Assembly (NCBI RefSeq): GCF_020921035.1
Contig: NC_063150.1
Location: 28,567,826 to 28,631,825 of the forward strand
From: Rhodamnia argentea
Lineage: Eukaryota > Streptophyta > Magnoliopsida > Myrtales > Myrtaceae
Direction of reading: 5' to 3'
Length of the DNA: 64,000 nt
Both the position numbers and the translations under genes were made by a program. The notes beneath the pieces are model-generated. The model was not told the origin of the DNA. It ran no database searches and saw only the letters and a program-made list of their open reading frames with translations. Shown here piece after piece: positions 1 to 11,170 of the stretch; within the stretch, counting starts at the first letter, position 1, and every line of letters begins with the position of its first letter.

Positions 1-151
1 ATATATTCACGCTTAACGATGAAATGTGGCGAGGGGAAGAAGTTTGAATTCAACTGGTCATATGATTCTAATTTGCACTTCTTTTCGAAGTCAACCAGAC
101 AACATACGAAGGATATGTATCTACATAGGCGGGTGTTGGTAGGGACCCACT

Positions 152-1809
152 TCATAGCCACGCAGGGAGCCACTCCTGGCCGTCGATGTAATCGATCGAC
201 ATGAATGGCGTGGCTTCCTCGTCGGTGAGCTGATGCGACCATGGCGCTCGGTCGGTCGACTCGGCCCCCGGCCCATGGCAACGGTACTCCGCGTGGTACA
301 AGTTCCTGCGGTTTCATCATCCGTTTGGAAACCCGTTATTCGCCTTGTTGGCAACATTACCGATGTGTAACGAATTATGATTTCGATTCGATGTGTTTCG
401 AATTGAGGCAATGGTTGAGATCACTTACTTTGTGCTGCCATCGTAGCTCCAGTTGGTCCAACCGTGGGGGACTATGGTTTTGGAGAGGTACGTCTTCGCG
501 AAGACGACCCTCGAGTAGGCGCCTTTGGCTCGCCCGAGGTAGACGTCGCCGATGCCGTACACCTTCCCTTTCACGAACACGAACCCGCTGTTCTCGTCCG
601 CGCTTTCTCTGTTCTGGGCCGTGATGGATCCGTGGATCGACAACCTCTTGTCGTCTATGATGAATATATAGCAACTCTGCGTGTTCCCCCACGATCAGTC
701 ATTCGGATAAAAATCTCATTATCGCGGTCGAATTTGACGAGTTCGTGTGCAGAAGTTTGCTTACGTGGAAGACGGACCGGCCCCGGCCGAAGATGAAGTC
801 GATCGAGCCTTGGATGTAGCAGTTGTCGTAGTAATGTCGGCCTTTGTAGTCGAACAGAGTGTTGTGGGTGCTGTAGAATGCGCAATGGTAGAAAGCCACC
901 TTATCCGCCGCCACGAATGCCGCCACCGACTGGTTCTGCGATGTGTACGCCACTCCCGTCGGCGCATCGTTCTGCATTGTAAAAGAAGGATCGTGCATGA
1001 CCGAGATCAGCAAACCGAACTCGTGCGTTCTCTCCTTAAACCTACGTCTCGGACTTCTCGAGCTAAAAAGAGATTGGCAAGAGCTAGTTGTGAAGAAATG
1101 GGATGCGAAATTATAGCAGGAGGTCTCGAGTTCGAACCTTGAAGCTAATGCCGAAGGCGACGAAGTTAGGGGCTTCAACTTTGAAAGTGGCGGATTCGAC
1201 GTTATCGGCAGAGCTCTGCGACCATGAAATGATAGATCTTCCCTTACCATTCCCTCTCATGAATATGTAAGGCTTGTCCTTCGGTATGTGCACCTTTTCC
1301 CTACCAATTCGAATCAATTTCAAGAGATGAAAACGTTGCCGGTCCGATAATTGAATCGCAAAAACCGTTCATCTCGAAGCACTTTTTCGTTAAGCTCAAG
1401 CGAAAATTCGTGCCGGCACGCTCCATTTCGACAGACGTCACGCCTCGGCATAATCCTAATCCCATCTTATGCTAAAATCGTAACCGATAATTGCCCATTT
1501 TCCTAAGCTAGCTCGAATCTCCGAATTGCGTTACCTGTAGACTCCTTTCCTGACATGGATGATGACCCACATGGAGTTCCCTCTGGGGACCGAATCGACG
1601 GCGGCCTGAACGGACTTGAAGTCCCCATTGCCGTTTATGTCGACCTTTATCGTCCGGTTGGTGCCGATCTTCTGCGTCAGCAGCGGGGAGTCGATGACCG
1701 TGTCCGCGGACAAACCATGGACGGCAGGGAGCCCGATGGAGACGGCAAAAACGAAGGTGGCGGCGAGGGCGACGTTAACCGCCCTTATCGAGGGTGAGCG
1801 AGGGACCAT
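152..1809 (-). CDS. Pectinesterase (pectin methylesterase), short type without pro-region, 5 exons
   Basis: Exons on the minus strand are 1809-1535, 1300-1138, 971-765, 676-429 and 305-152. All introns are GT..AG, phases agree, and the product is 348 residues ending at a TGA. A hydrophobic N-terminus (about residues 10-32) should direct secretion to the cell wall, where this family removes methyl esters from homogalacturonan. Family signatures are clear: KGRHYYDNCYIQGSIDFIFG (D204 is the expected nucleophile), YLGR (R264, the expected active-site Arg) and a C-terminus ending WLPAWL. There is no PMEI-like pro-domain. Three usual active-site positions differ: the QDT segment reads H182-N183-T, so the general-acid Asp is Asn, and LGRPW reads LGRAK, so the Trp is Lys. 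From memory, a subclade around Arabidopsis pectinesterase 15 has a similar HNTL segment, so this may be a clade trait rather than local decay. Gene identity is secure; enzyme activity is not. Confidence 0.93.
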
Positions 1810-2107
1810 AATACTCTTGAACGGCCCTTTTTTCGTCTAATTTCTTTCTTGGGAGGCTTTGCGTGGTTGGAAAAAGGATCTGAGAAGGTAAACTTTTAAT
1901 GCGGAGGGCTCGTTTGTTGGGAAGGGCCCTCAGGTTTTTTGGGGAAATGATGGCGGGGGTTGTGGTTTTGGGCAGGTAAAGAGTTGGTTAATGAAGGAGA
2001 GGTTTCACTGTTTTGGAGGGAGCCCGGATGTTTTGTGTGTGGTTTAGATGTGATGCAGCCAAATTGCCATTGGGGAGATTGGGTTTGGAGGGGAAACAAG
2101 AAATTTC

Positions 2108-2115
2108 TATTTATA
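2108..2115 (-). promoter_or_regulatory. TATA box of the pectinesterase gene
   Basis: The minus strand reads CTTATAAATAG. It lies about 300 bp upstream of the pectinesterase ATG at 1809, which would give a 5' UTR of roughly 270 nt. No other TATA-like string in the near upstream region is as good. Confidence 0.55.
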
Positions 2116-2460
2116 AGAGATCGAACTTTGTCGGGCGGAAGCGAAAATTGGCGGGAAATCGAATGTCGTAACCGATTTACGGTGGCAATTTTTTTTTTCG
2201 ACATAGGGTCGATTCTAGTATAATATTCCGTGTGCAAGAAAAAAGACAATGAAACATTGATATGCGTCGGCAATAGAACGTTAGTATGTTTGAAAAAAAA
2301 AAAAAGATAGGAAAAATTTTAGCTCGATGTATGAGGAATATGAATATATGCTCTTTTTTGTCTTCTATTTTGAAAGATTTCATATTCAGTGTTCCCTTTT
2401 ATTAGTCCGCGTTTACAATTAAGTAATTTCTCATCATTCAACATGTATAATTATTTAGTA

Positions 2461-2876
2461 AGGTTAATGCCACGAAAAATCTCAAACCGGTATAGTGATA
2501 AATTTATTTCAAATTAATTTTTTTGACAACTAAAAATCCTAAAGTGGTACACTTATGGCAAATTTATCTCAAACTAATTTTTTCCATCCAAAAATTCCAA
2601 AACCGGTAAATTTGTTGACAATTTTACCCTTTGTTACTTTCAGTTAAATTAATATAATACAATGAAAAATTCCAAACTAGTACATATGTGACAAACGGAT
2701 GGTAAAAATCCCAATGTGGTATACTTCGTCAACTATCACATGTCATCCAACTTAGCAATTTGATGATAAAAATTAATGAAAACTAACGGAGGGCTAAATT
2801 TATCACAAGTGTACTAATTTGTGGTAAATTTGTCATAAATGTATCATATTGGGATTTTTTTTGTGATATTAGCCCT
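2461..2876. mobile_element. Inverted-repeat (MITE-like) element, family 1, short copy
   Basis: The left end reads AGGTTAATGCCACGAAAAAT and the right end, reverse-complemented, AGGGCTAATATCACAAAAAA, so the ends form an imperfect terminal inverted repeat. Flanks are ATTTAGTA (2453-2460) and ATTCAGTA (2877-2884), an 8-bp target duplication with one mismatch. Inside are repeated phrases of the form 'aaaat-cccaa-a-tggtac-ct' but no coding capacity. The same family sits at 17377-18665. Confidence 0.75.
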
Positions 2877-2884
2877 ATTCAGTA

Positions 2885-4947
2885 ATGCTCTCTTTAATTA
2901 AGTTTTTCTTTGTTAGTATAATTAAGCTTTTTGATCTATTGTGGTAAAAATTAATGGTTTCAAATTAATGGGGAGGAAAATGGAAGGGAATGGATCTTTA
3001 TGATGATATGGCTCCAGCACAAAAACTCCATTCTACTTAATTTCTTACTACTTATTGATTAATCAACCTTAATTTGTATAGATTATAATCATTCTCGAAT
3101 TAAGTTGCCACCTATTTTACTTGTAAAAAATAACGTCTAATTCTTTTTGTTTTTTAGATTAGCAAATATTTGTTTCAGATGATCAAATTTTCTAATGAAT
3201 CGCCCTATTTAGTTGAAGCTACAACCTCTTCTACGAAATTGCCACCTTTTTTTTTTTTTTTTGGTTGGTCGAATACATGTCCAATAATAAAGTCACATGT
3301 GTCTGTTAAGTTGAAATTAAAAAAAAAAAAAATCAATTTCTCTTTCTTCCTCCTTTATCCTTCCTTGTCCTCCATCTTGGCCTGTTTTCTCTGCTCCTCC
3401 TCCATCATCCATGGCTGCGATCTGCTTCTCCAACTCCAACGAAGCAAAGAAGCTTTCGTTGTCAACCTTGTCCGTCCATGGACAAGATTTGGAGCTTGCC
3501 ATCAAAACTCGGGGGCCATGAAAAATCCGCGGTTGCCAGATATGTGGATGAGGCGCCTCGCGAGCCATGGACAAGCGAAGAAAATCTATAATTTTTTTTA
3601 AAAAATTACAAAGATTATTAATGTCAAACACCGACCGTGTTACGTCGAATGACCAACGTCCACGAGCAGCGATTTTGAGTCTAAATTGGCCGGATAGACT
3701 CATTGATGAAGCCTGAAAAGGTGCATGACTGAATTAATATAAATGCAATATGTTTATGATTTTTTTTTATAAACTTTCCTAGCATGAAGTGGTTCGATTT
3801 ATCATATGTCATCAATACCGCCGTACTCGAAGGGGTTCGATACGTCGGGCGGGACTCCATGGTTTTGTTCATCATGCAGCGAGTGTGATTCGCCTCGAAC
3901 CATCGTCATTCGCTCCGACCGAGCAATGCGGAATCCTGTTCATTCACGCACTCTCTGGTTCAACCTTCTCTTTTGCGTGATCATATGTTGTCGGCTGTTT
4001 TTAAGACGTAGGGCGCATTGAACCAACAAGAACTCCCAAGTACCACCCATTGTATTAAAATTAGGGGGTTATGTAATTAATAATAAACTCAGGGTTAATT
4101 AAGAGAGACAAGTCATTAATTTCTGTTTATACATTTAGTTATCCCTTTGTTTTTCTACAGTTCAATTGCATATATCAGAGGAAGAGTTAATTAAGCTTGT
4201 TTGATATTCCAATTAAGAGCTGAAATTGAAAATTCGATGTTTAAATTTTCATCACTTGACTTTTTAGTTCTATATAACAAAACCCGAATTTGAATTCATA
4301 ACCCTACGCATTTTTTTTTTTTTGGATAAGATCGCGTAGAAGAGAAAATTGTGTAATTTTAGTATATATCATTAATGAAGAGTACATCGAGTACTTACAA
4401 GATGATTATATAAGAATCAATTCTAATTAATTTGGTTCTAGGTATGTCTGTAATATTTATGGGGCTTTACATACCGTGCAATGCTATGACTCCTACTCTA
4501 AAATGATCAATTTTTTTGTGCTAAAATAATAAGAACAGTTGATTTGTGCTGCCAAAATGGTTAATCATCTAAAACAAACCGATGGAGGGAAATTGTTAGA
4601 AAATGCAACGAAAAAACTTGAACTTAATAGGTGGAAGGAAATCATATGTATAAAAAATACTGCTTGTTAATTTGTTAGAGAGAGTGTTTGGTAAAAGGCT
4701 TTGCATAAATAATAATGACTTTAGACACGGGGATTTTCACGAAATACAAATAGTATTTGGTAAATTGTAATTTTTTTTGTCAAAGCAAATTGTAATTGAA
4801 AAGCTCATTGAAAGCAATTTTGGTTTAAATGCCGTTTAGAAAAGACTAGATTCAAAAGTCCATTTCATGTGATCAATTCAAGATTTTTACGTTTTCATTT
4901 GCTTACAGTAAGAAAAAACAATGACCACAATTTCGGCAAAAGAACAC
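2885..4947. other. Intergenic, no supported gene
   Basis: AT-rich sequence with homopolymer runs. The only gene-like stretch is a 36-codon ORF at 3411-3521, listed separately. No RNA gene recognised. Confidence 0.6.
3411..3521 (+). CDS. Small 36-residue ORF, possible gene fragment
   Basis: The ATG follows a pyrimidine-rich tract (about 3340-3410, rich in CTTCCTCC) that resembles a plant 5' leader, and the ATG context is CATCCATGGCT, close to the plant optimum. The product starts MAAICFSNSNEAKKLSLSTL and stops after 36 residues. I do not recognise it. It could be the first exon of a captured or decayed gene; no convincing donor or second exon follows. Confidence 0.2.
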   Translation: MAAICFSNSNEAKKLSLSTLSVHGQDLELAIKTRGP

Positions 4948-5997
4948 CAGGAGTGTCAATATTTATGTACGACGCTCACTTTAGTGCCAATATTTTTTTT
5001 GGATCACTTAAGTATAAGTTTTTTTGAAAAACGATTATTTCAATGACAAGTCCGATGTGGCTTTCCGGAAATCGTATGTGGCGCATACGTGGCACGCCGA
5101 AAATCCCAATTAGCAATAAAAAAGTCAAAACTTAATAAAAATTTCCACCTAATAAGCTAAAAACCGGAAAAAATGAAAATAATTGCAAAAATACCTAAAA
5201 AATCAGAACTTCAGCATTTGTAATTGCAAAATTGGCTAAATAAAACAAAAAAAAAAAAAAAAAATCAAGATGAGCTGTAGCGGCGAGGGCTGGTCGACTA
5301 GGGGTTGGCGACCCCCGGCCACTAGCCGATGGGGCAAGGTCGCCCCACCAAGGGCTAGCAAGGGCCAGTAGCCCTCTCCCAAATCTAGGTGAAAGCCCGC
5401 GGTCCTCGCCCGGGCTCGGCCACGGGCCGCCAATGGCGGCCGACCCCAATTGGTGGAGGCCCACGGTCAGGCCTGGTCGAGGGTCGCGACCCTCGCCGAG
5501 ATCCGGGCAAGGGTTGCCGGCCCTCGCCAACCCTTGGCGAGGCGACCCCTACCCTACCAACCAATGGTCGGGGATCACCGACCCCACCCGACTAGCCCTC
5601 ACCCGTCGTTGGCCATTGCCGGCAATGGCAAGAGTCCACCCAAATTTTTTTTTTTTAGGTTACAAATATTTTTTAATTGAATTTATTTTTTAAAAATATT
5701 TTAGCTTATTTTGTAAAATGATATTACACGTGGCATCCACGTAGACTTTTTTAAAAAAAAATTGCACGTAGATGTCATGTGGACTGACTTTTTTTTTTTA
5801 AAAAAAAATCCACATAATATTAAAAAATTAATTAAAAATACCACGTGTAATGTTTGGCTGAAATTAGCATTTAAGCTATCGTTTTTGGCTGGAATTGGCA
5901 CTTAGCTGATTGTTTTTATTCGATTTTGGCACTTAAGTGATCCAAAAAAAATATTAACACTAAATTGAGCGCCGTTGACAAATAAATGGCACTCCAG
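4948..5997. mobile_element. Foldback element of about 1.05 kb with GC-rich centre
   Basis: The left arm (4948-5012) reads GGAGTGTCAATATTTATG...CGCTCACTTTAGTG...GGATCACTTAAG. The right arm (about 5931-5997) is its reverse complement with scattered mismatches, beginning GGAGTGCCATTTATTTG. Further inside, the arms hold more complementary sequence (for example 'acgtggcatccacg' near 5729). The centre, about 5270-5640, is strongly GC-rich and repetitive. I see no transposase. Long reading frames in the centre are compositional artefacts. Confidence 0.75.
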
Positions 5998-6194
5998 CTG
6001 TTTTTATGCCCCACAATTTCTATAATTTAAATGTTGAAAACAACAATCTCGACCACAAAAAAATATAGTTGAAAAGAAATCATTAACAAATGTATAAATG
6101 AAAAAAATGGCTAAAAAATTTACATTCAAGTGGACTCTCTCTCGATTAAAAGTATAATAAACATGGTCAAATATAGAAAGAAATAAACCCATGT

Positions 6195-6400
6195 AGGCTC
6201 CGTTTGTTTGACGGAAAATAAATGATTTGAGAAATATTTTCTTAGAAAGGATAACTCATATCACCTGAAATAATTAGCCAATGAAAAAAAAATACTATCG
6301 ATAACAATTTATGTCTAAATATTTTCGTGAGCGACATGGGCGATCATTTTCTGTAAAAAGATTTCAAATCATTTATTTTTTTGCGAAACAAACCAGGATC
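6195..6400. mobile_element. Short MITE of about 0.2 kb, family 6
   Basis: The left end reads GGCTCCGTTTGTTTGACGG...AAATGATTTGAGAAA and the right end, reverse-complemented, reads TCCTGGTTTGTTTCGC...AAATGATTTGAAA. This start is typical of short hAT-type non-autonomous elements in plants (family knowledge). A related copy lies at 52046-52268. Confidence 0.6.
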
Positions 6401-8225
6401 GTAATTTTAGAGTTTGAAAATCTTTTTGAGATTCATTTGATGGAGTAGATAAAAGTACAGTTGCGGATAGCGTCCTCTTTAGATTAGATCGGTTAAGCCA
6501 GCTACGTTTCGTTGTGTTGTTATGCTTATCCCGAAAATTTTGGGAAAAGAAAAGCAGCAAATATCTACGGATTTTAATTTATCGAATCATAATAAAGGTA
6601 TTCTCAATAAATTTCTAAAAGGATTAATATAATTTTAAACTTTAAATCACCTCGAGTAAATTTGATCGAATAAATCGAATTTTTTGCCCAAATCTTCGGG
6701 GTCCCCTAATTATCACGTTTTTCACGTTATTGAGAATAAACGAGTAATTCAAACAAATGCACAAAAAATATTCAAGGTCATCGACTGAAAATAAACTAAG
6801 CTCACGAGAAACTAATAACTTTAGAGGTTTTTTTTTTTTTTTCTTCTTCTTCTCTTTTTTTTTTTTGTTAAAGAAACAGATCATAATCAAATATATTTAT
6901 AATATTTCAATATCAAATCATGATTTCATCTAGCAACTTAAACTTTTAAAACAGTCGGTAGTTATTCCACATAATCTCATATGTTGTTCCAGAGTTGTGA
7001 AGGCCCAAAGAACAAATACTCCCCCGCATAATTGCCTAGTCCGATCTCCTAGGCCCCTGATGGATTTGCTCTGTTTAGATGCCCCGACTATAGGCTCTCG
7101 CATTTAAGGTTTTGAAAAACAAAACAATATGTTTAACCAAAAAATTACATATTTTCAAAGTCCAACCCATACATGAGGGGGGCGTTAGGGTATTTGAAAT
7201 ATCAAATATCGCCTTCTTCTAATAGCTTGAATTTTAAAAGAGTAGTGAACTGGGTTGTGAAGGAGACCTAAAGAACAATCACTCTCCCACGTAATTGGCT
7301 AGTCCAATTGTTTAAGGTTTGGATAAATAAAACACCATGTTCAACATTTTTTTTAACATATTCTTAAAAGTCCAATCTATGCGTGAGGGGACCGTTAGAA
7401 TGTTTAAATATTAAATCACTTTTTTTTATCTAACAACTTAAATTTTTATGACAATCGATGGTGATCCTACAAAATGTTAAATAAAGTATGTATCATGTAA
7501 TGTATAATCCCTTTTTTAAGTCTTTATCAATAAAGGAGTCAAACCTTTCAGTGATCGTGAACCTAAAATTTTATGCGTCAAGGCAAGACAATTGAGAGTT
7601 ACGCTTGCACGATAAGGAACGCGTAATGTCCTCACAAAAGGAATATAATCAGCCCAACATGTGGAGCCACAAATGAAAGTCGAGCACTTTTGGAGGAAAA
7701 TGGAGAAAATCATCCGACAAAACATAGGAAATTTTCACACATGAAATAGACTGCAGCACCCTCGAGCCAAGCTTGAACAAATGCCATAAAGATCCTTAAG
7801 AGCTTAAAAATAGTATGACCATATCGTCAACGCAAAATACGAAGGAGGAGATCGCGGGGATCGTCTCGAAAGTTGAAAAAGACGGATCACGAGTCGCTGG
7901 AATCTAATTATGGCTTTCGAAAACCTTAGAACTTTTCCGTTTAAAACAAATACTTATGATGTTTATTTTCGTATGTAACTATTTATTCCTTCACTTGAGC
8001 GTTGTTCAATAAATAATAATATTCTTTTATCCGAGTTTCAAATTGGGAAAAAGATTTAAAAAAAAAAGAAATCCACAATGCCAAGAATTAACAATAAACT
8101 AAATTAAACAAATAATAAAGTACAAAAGATAAACATTAGAAAATATTCAAAACACACCCAACCTCTTGATAATTAAAATTAGATTCCTAATCTGATCCGT
8201 TTCAGCAATTCCTCCTCCAGTTATA
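6401..8225. other. Intergenic, no supported gene
   Basis: AT-rich. Two stretches resemble each other, about 6880-7210 and 7220-7460. Both contain 'gtgaaggcc/agacc-aaagaaca', 'cccgc/acgtaattg' and 'tccaaccc/tat-catg/cgtgagggg', which suggests an old local duplication of about 300 bp. No coding evidence. Confidence 0.5.
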
Positions 8226-8317
8226 TCTCCTCTCTCTCTCTCTCTCCAAATCTCTCTTTCAGATCGGAGTTATACAGTCACTCGACATTTGGGTGAAACC
8301 CAAGAACCATCAAAATC

Positions 8318-8446
8318 ATGTCGAGGAACAAGCGGCGCAGAACCACGCCCTCCGCTGCTTCTTCTTCTTCTTCTTGCTCCGCCGCCGCCGCCGCCGCCGA
8401 GCCCGATGGGACAGCCTCGGAGATCGAAGCCCTTCCAGCGCTTTGA
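8318..8446 (+). other. Upstream ORF overlapping the E2 start, or frameshifted original N-terminus
   Basis: An ATG at 8318 opens 42 codons (MSRNKRRRTTPSAASSSSSS, then Ala repeats and an acidic stretch ending EIEALPAL) and stops with TGA at 8444-8446. This is inside the E2 coding sequence but in another frame. It reads like a natural, low-complexity N-terminus of the E2 and would join it after a one- or two-base frame change near 8430-8445. Alternatively it is an upstream ORF that limits E2 translation. Confidence 0.4.
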
Positions 8447-9796
8447 TGTCATCTCAGACGACTCGGACCACTTCTATCGCGACTCGAGCCTGCCCATCCC
8501 GGCCACGACCCAGAAGAAGATCATGAAGGAGTGGAAGCTCCTGGAGCAGCACCTGCCGCAGTCCATCACCGTGCGGGCCTACGAGAAGAGGGTCGGCCTC
8601 CTCCGGGCCGCCATCGCCGGCGCCTCCGACACGCCCTACCACGACGGCCTCTACTTCTTCGACATATCCTTCACGCCCCATTACCCAACGCAGCCACCCC
8701 AGGTCCACTACCGGTCGTTCGGGTACCGGATCAACCCGAACCTCTACGTGAACGGCAATGTCTGCTTGAGCTTGCTTAATACGTGGCCTGGTAACTTCTG
8801 TTGCATTTTACAAAGCTTGTGTTTCTGATTACTTACGTAGGTACATTTACATATGATTTCTGAATCGTAGCTATCTAATATTTCATAATTTTTATTTCTC
8901 TAAGGATTGGTTTCATATATATTAATTAGCTTATGTTCCTCGCCCGTGCGCCCTTGCCAAATCTAGACGAGGGCGCGTGGCCCTTGCCTAGACCTAGCCT
9001 GTCCGTTGGCAAGCTTCAAGCCCTTGCCTAGACCTAGCCTGTCCGTAGGCAAGCTTCAAAATATAATTAAAAATTATCACGTCAATGCCGGTCATTGGCC
9101 GGAAGGAAGGACCGGCATGTTTGAGATTGAATTGACATAATTATAATAGATTTATAATTTTTTTTTGGTAATTTTTTCTCTTACTAATAGGAAAAAATTC
9201 ATTTGCTAAAATTAAGAATTGCGTCTTTGTTAGGCAAAAGAAAGAGTGAAACATGGAATCCGAAGGAGTCGACGGTCTTGCAGGTGCTGCTCTCGATACA
9301 GGCCCTCGTGCTGAACGAGCGACCCTACTACAACGAACCGGGTTTCGGGTCCTTCAAGCCCGGATCCTCCGGCGAGAAGAAGTCCTTTGCCTACAACGAG
9401 GAGGCCTTCGTCCTCTCGTGCAATTCCATGCTGCACCTGATCAAGACGCCTCCGAGAGGGTTCGAGGCCCTCGTCGCGTGGCACTTCCGTGACAGGGCCT
9501 GCCCCATACTGCAGGCCTGCGAGGCCTACGCCCACGGGAGGGTCCGGGTGGGGTACTTCCGGGATGGCACGCCGCAGCAGGCGCCGTCGTCTAGGGTGGC
9601 GGTGCCGAAGAAGTTCAAGGAGTCCATCGAGAGCTTGTATCCGCGGCTATACAAAGCATTCAGCAAGGAAGGGGCTTCGCTGGCCGGTTTGAGCGAAGAG
9701 TTGAGTTTGGACGAGGCGACGGCGCCGGTCAAGGGGACGAAGGGTTTAGTGGTCAATGTCGTCTCGACGGTTAAAAAGTTTTTTGGATTGAAATAG
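8406..9796 (+). CDS. UBE2O/PHO2-like ubiquitin-conjugating enzyme (E2), 2 exons
   Basis: Exons are 8406-8790 and 9234-9796. The donor is CCTG|GTAACT, the acceptor TTAG|GCAAAA, phase is kept, and the product is 315 residues. It carries the UBC fold of the plant PFU/UBC23-26 group, which charges ubiquitin on a cysteine and can act as an E2/E3 hybrid. Markers are FDVISDDSDHFY near the N-terminus, YHDGLYFFDISF, and the active-site run INPNLYVNGNVCLSLLNTW with Cys120. INPN replaces HPN, as is usual for UBE2O relatives. After the intron come TVLQVLLSIQALVLNERPYYNEPG and a Lys-rich C-terminus. I chose ATG 8406 because it is the first ATG in the E2 frame; the N-terminus is then short for the group (see the upstream ORF at 8318). 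The leader at 8228-8273 is rich in CT repeats. Confidence 0.88.
8935..9120. repeat. GC-rich element remnant with a 40-bp tandem pair in the E2 intron
   Basis: Positions 8981-9020 and 9021-9060 are two copies of a 40-bp unit starting CCCTTGCCTAGACCTAGCCT, differing at two bases. The flanking 8935-8980 (GCCAAATCTAGACGAGGGCG) resembles the GC-rich centres of the inverted-repeat elements elsewhere in the window. This looks like a broken element copy lodged in the intron. Confidence 0.55.
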
Positions 9797-11170
9797 GATA
9801 AGAAAATTGACAATTTGCAGAGTTATTTGCCAGGCACATTAAATTAAATGATGCCACGGACAATTTTAATCTATAGCGCAAGAGATCGAATGTGCAGAAT
9901 CACTTGCGAGATTATCGTATTTCGTCCAAAGAATTGAATCTTTGTGTCAAATTTTGTTTTTTTTTTTGTCTTCCGTTTCTTTGCTTTTGTTTGCATGCGA
10001 GTCTAAAATGTCAATTTCAGCGGAAGACCGGGTTAAAACTTGGAAGTAATTTCTGATTTTTTCCGATTCCAATTGAATTGAAGGTTCGTGGCAGACACTT
10101 GAGATTGAATGTTAGAATCCCATTCTCATTAGTGACTCTTGCTGGAACCGAGTCCATGCGCATAACGTGATCGCAGTTAAATTTGAATTTACCCTGCTTC
10201 GTAACTACTTTTTATCCGTCGCGCAATATATCTATGTTTATAATTATAATATGGAAGATGGACGTGATCTATTGATTTTTAATATTGATTGGTTATCGTA
10301 CTTCTTATTTGGCACCGATTTGTTTGATAATCGAATAAGTCTTAGTGAGCGGTTGTAGGTTCCATACAAGTTCCACTTGAAACTTACCCATCTATACGAG
10401 CCTCTTATTATTTGGAACTTGAAACCTATCTTGCATAACTTAAAACTTAAAACCTCCAGAGTTGGTTCTAGTTCCATCCAGGTTTCACATGTATTCTTAG
10501 TTGAATAATTGCGGTGAATAATTACGTGTAATGACCACCACCTATTGTTAAAATCTCATTACCACAACTCATATTTAGATATACAAAAAAATATGAAACA
10601 TACAAAGTAAAAGTCTGAATGATAAAGTAATTTGGAATTACATACTCATTAATTGACACCATGAAATATCGTAAGATAACGCGAAGACATAAATTAAGAA
10701 AAAATATAAAAAACTTTCTCCAATTCCAGTTCCGATTTCAAGGGTTTCACTTGCCTGGAACCTAGATGTCAAAATCGATTCTTTAATTTTTGGAACCTGA
10801 AATTGATCGATTTCAATCGGTCCGATTCTCCAAATTTCAAATTTTATTCTGGAACTATGCCCACTCTTCCGAGCGAGGGATTGGATTGCATAAAAGGAGG
10901 AAAAAAAGGAGGACTAAGCGCTGAATAGGGAAAATGAGGTACTAATTATAAAATTGTTCTGATCTTAAACATCGGACGCATCAAAATTGACAGGGGCATT
11001 TTCGAAAATATAGCGTCTTCCTCGCGAAGGGAGAGACGTTTGCGCTCCGAGAAAATGTTCGTCAATCCTCTTCGTCTTCGTCAGTAAAACCTCGCACTCG
11101 CCCGCTCATCGGGAGGGTTTTTGCAGACTTCGAAGTGTACGAAATCTGGCTTGACTCCGCGATCCTTCCC
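9797..11170. other. Intergenic between the E2 gene and the membrane-protein gene
   Basis: About 9797-9990 is probably the E2 3' UTR. About 10300-10860 is AT-rich with repeated phrases around 'ggaacttgaaacct' and 'ggaacctgaaattg', suggesting a decayed repeat. A weak TATA-like CATAAAAGG lies at about 10890, and the 5' leader of the next gene probably begins between 10950 and 11100. No gene otherwise. Confidence 0.45.

Noticed and set aside
5195-5693. Several long overlapping frames on both strands
   Set aside because: They lie in the GC-rich centre of a foldback element; Pro/Arg/Gly-rich on both strands, no domain, no start context.
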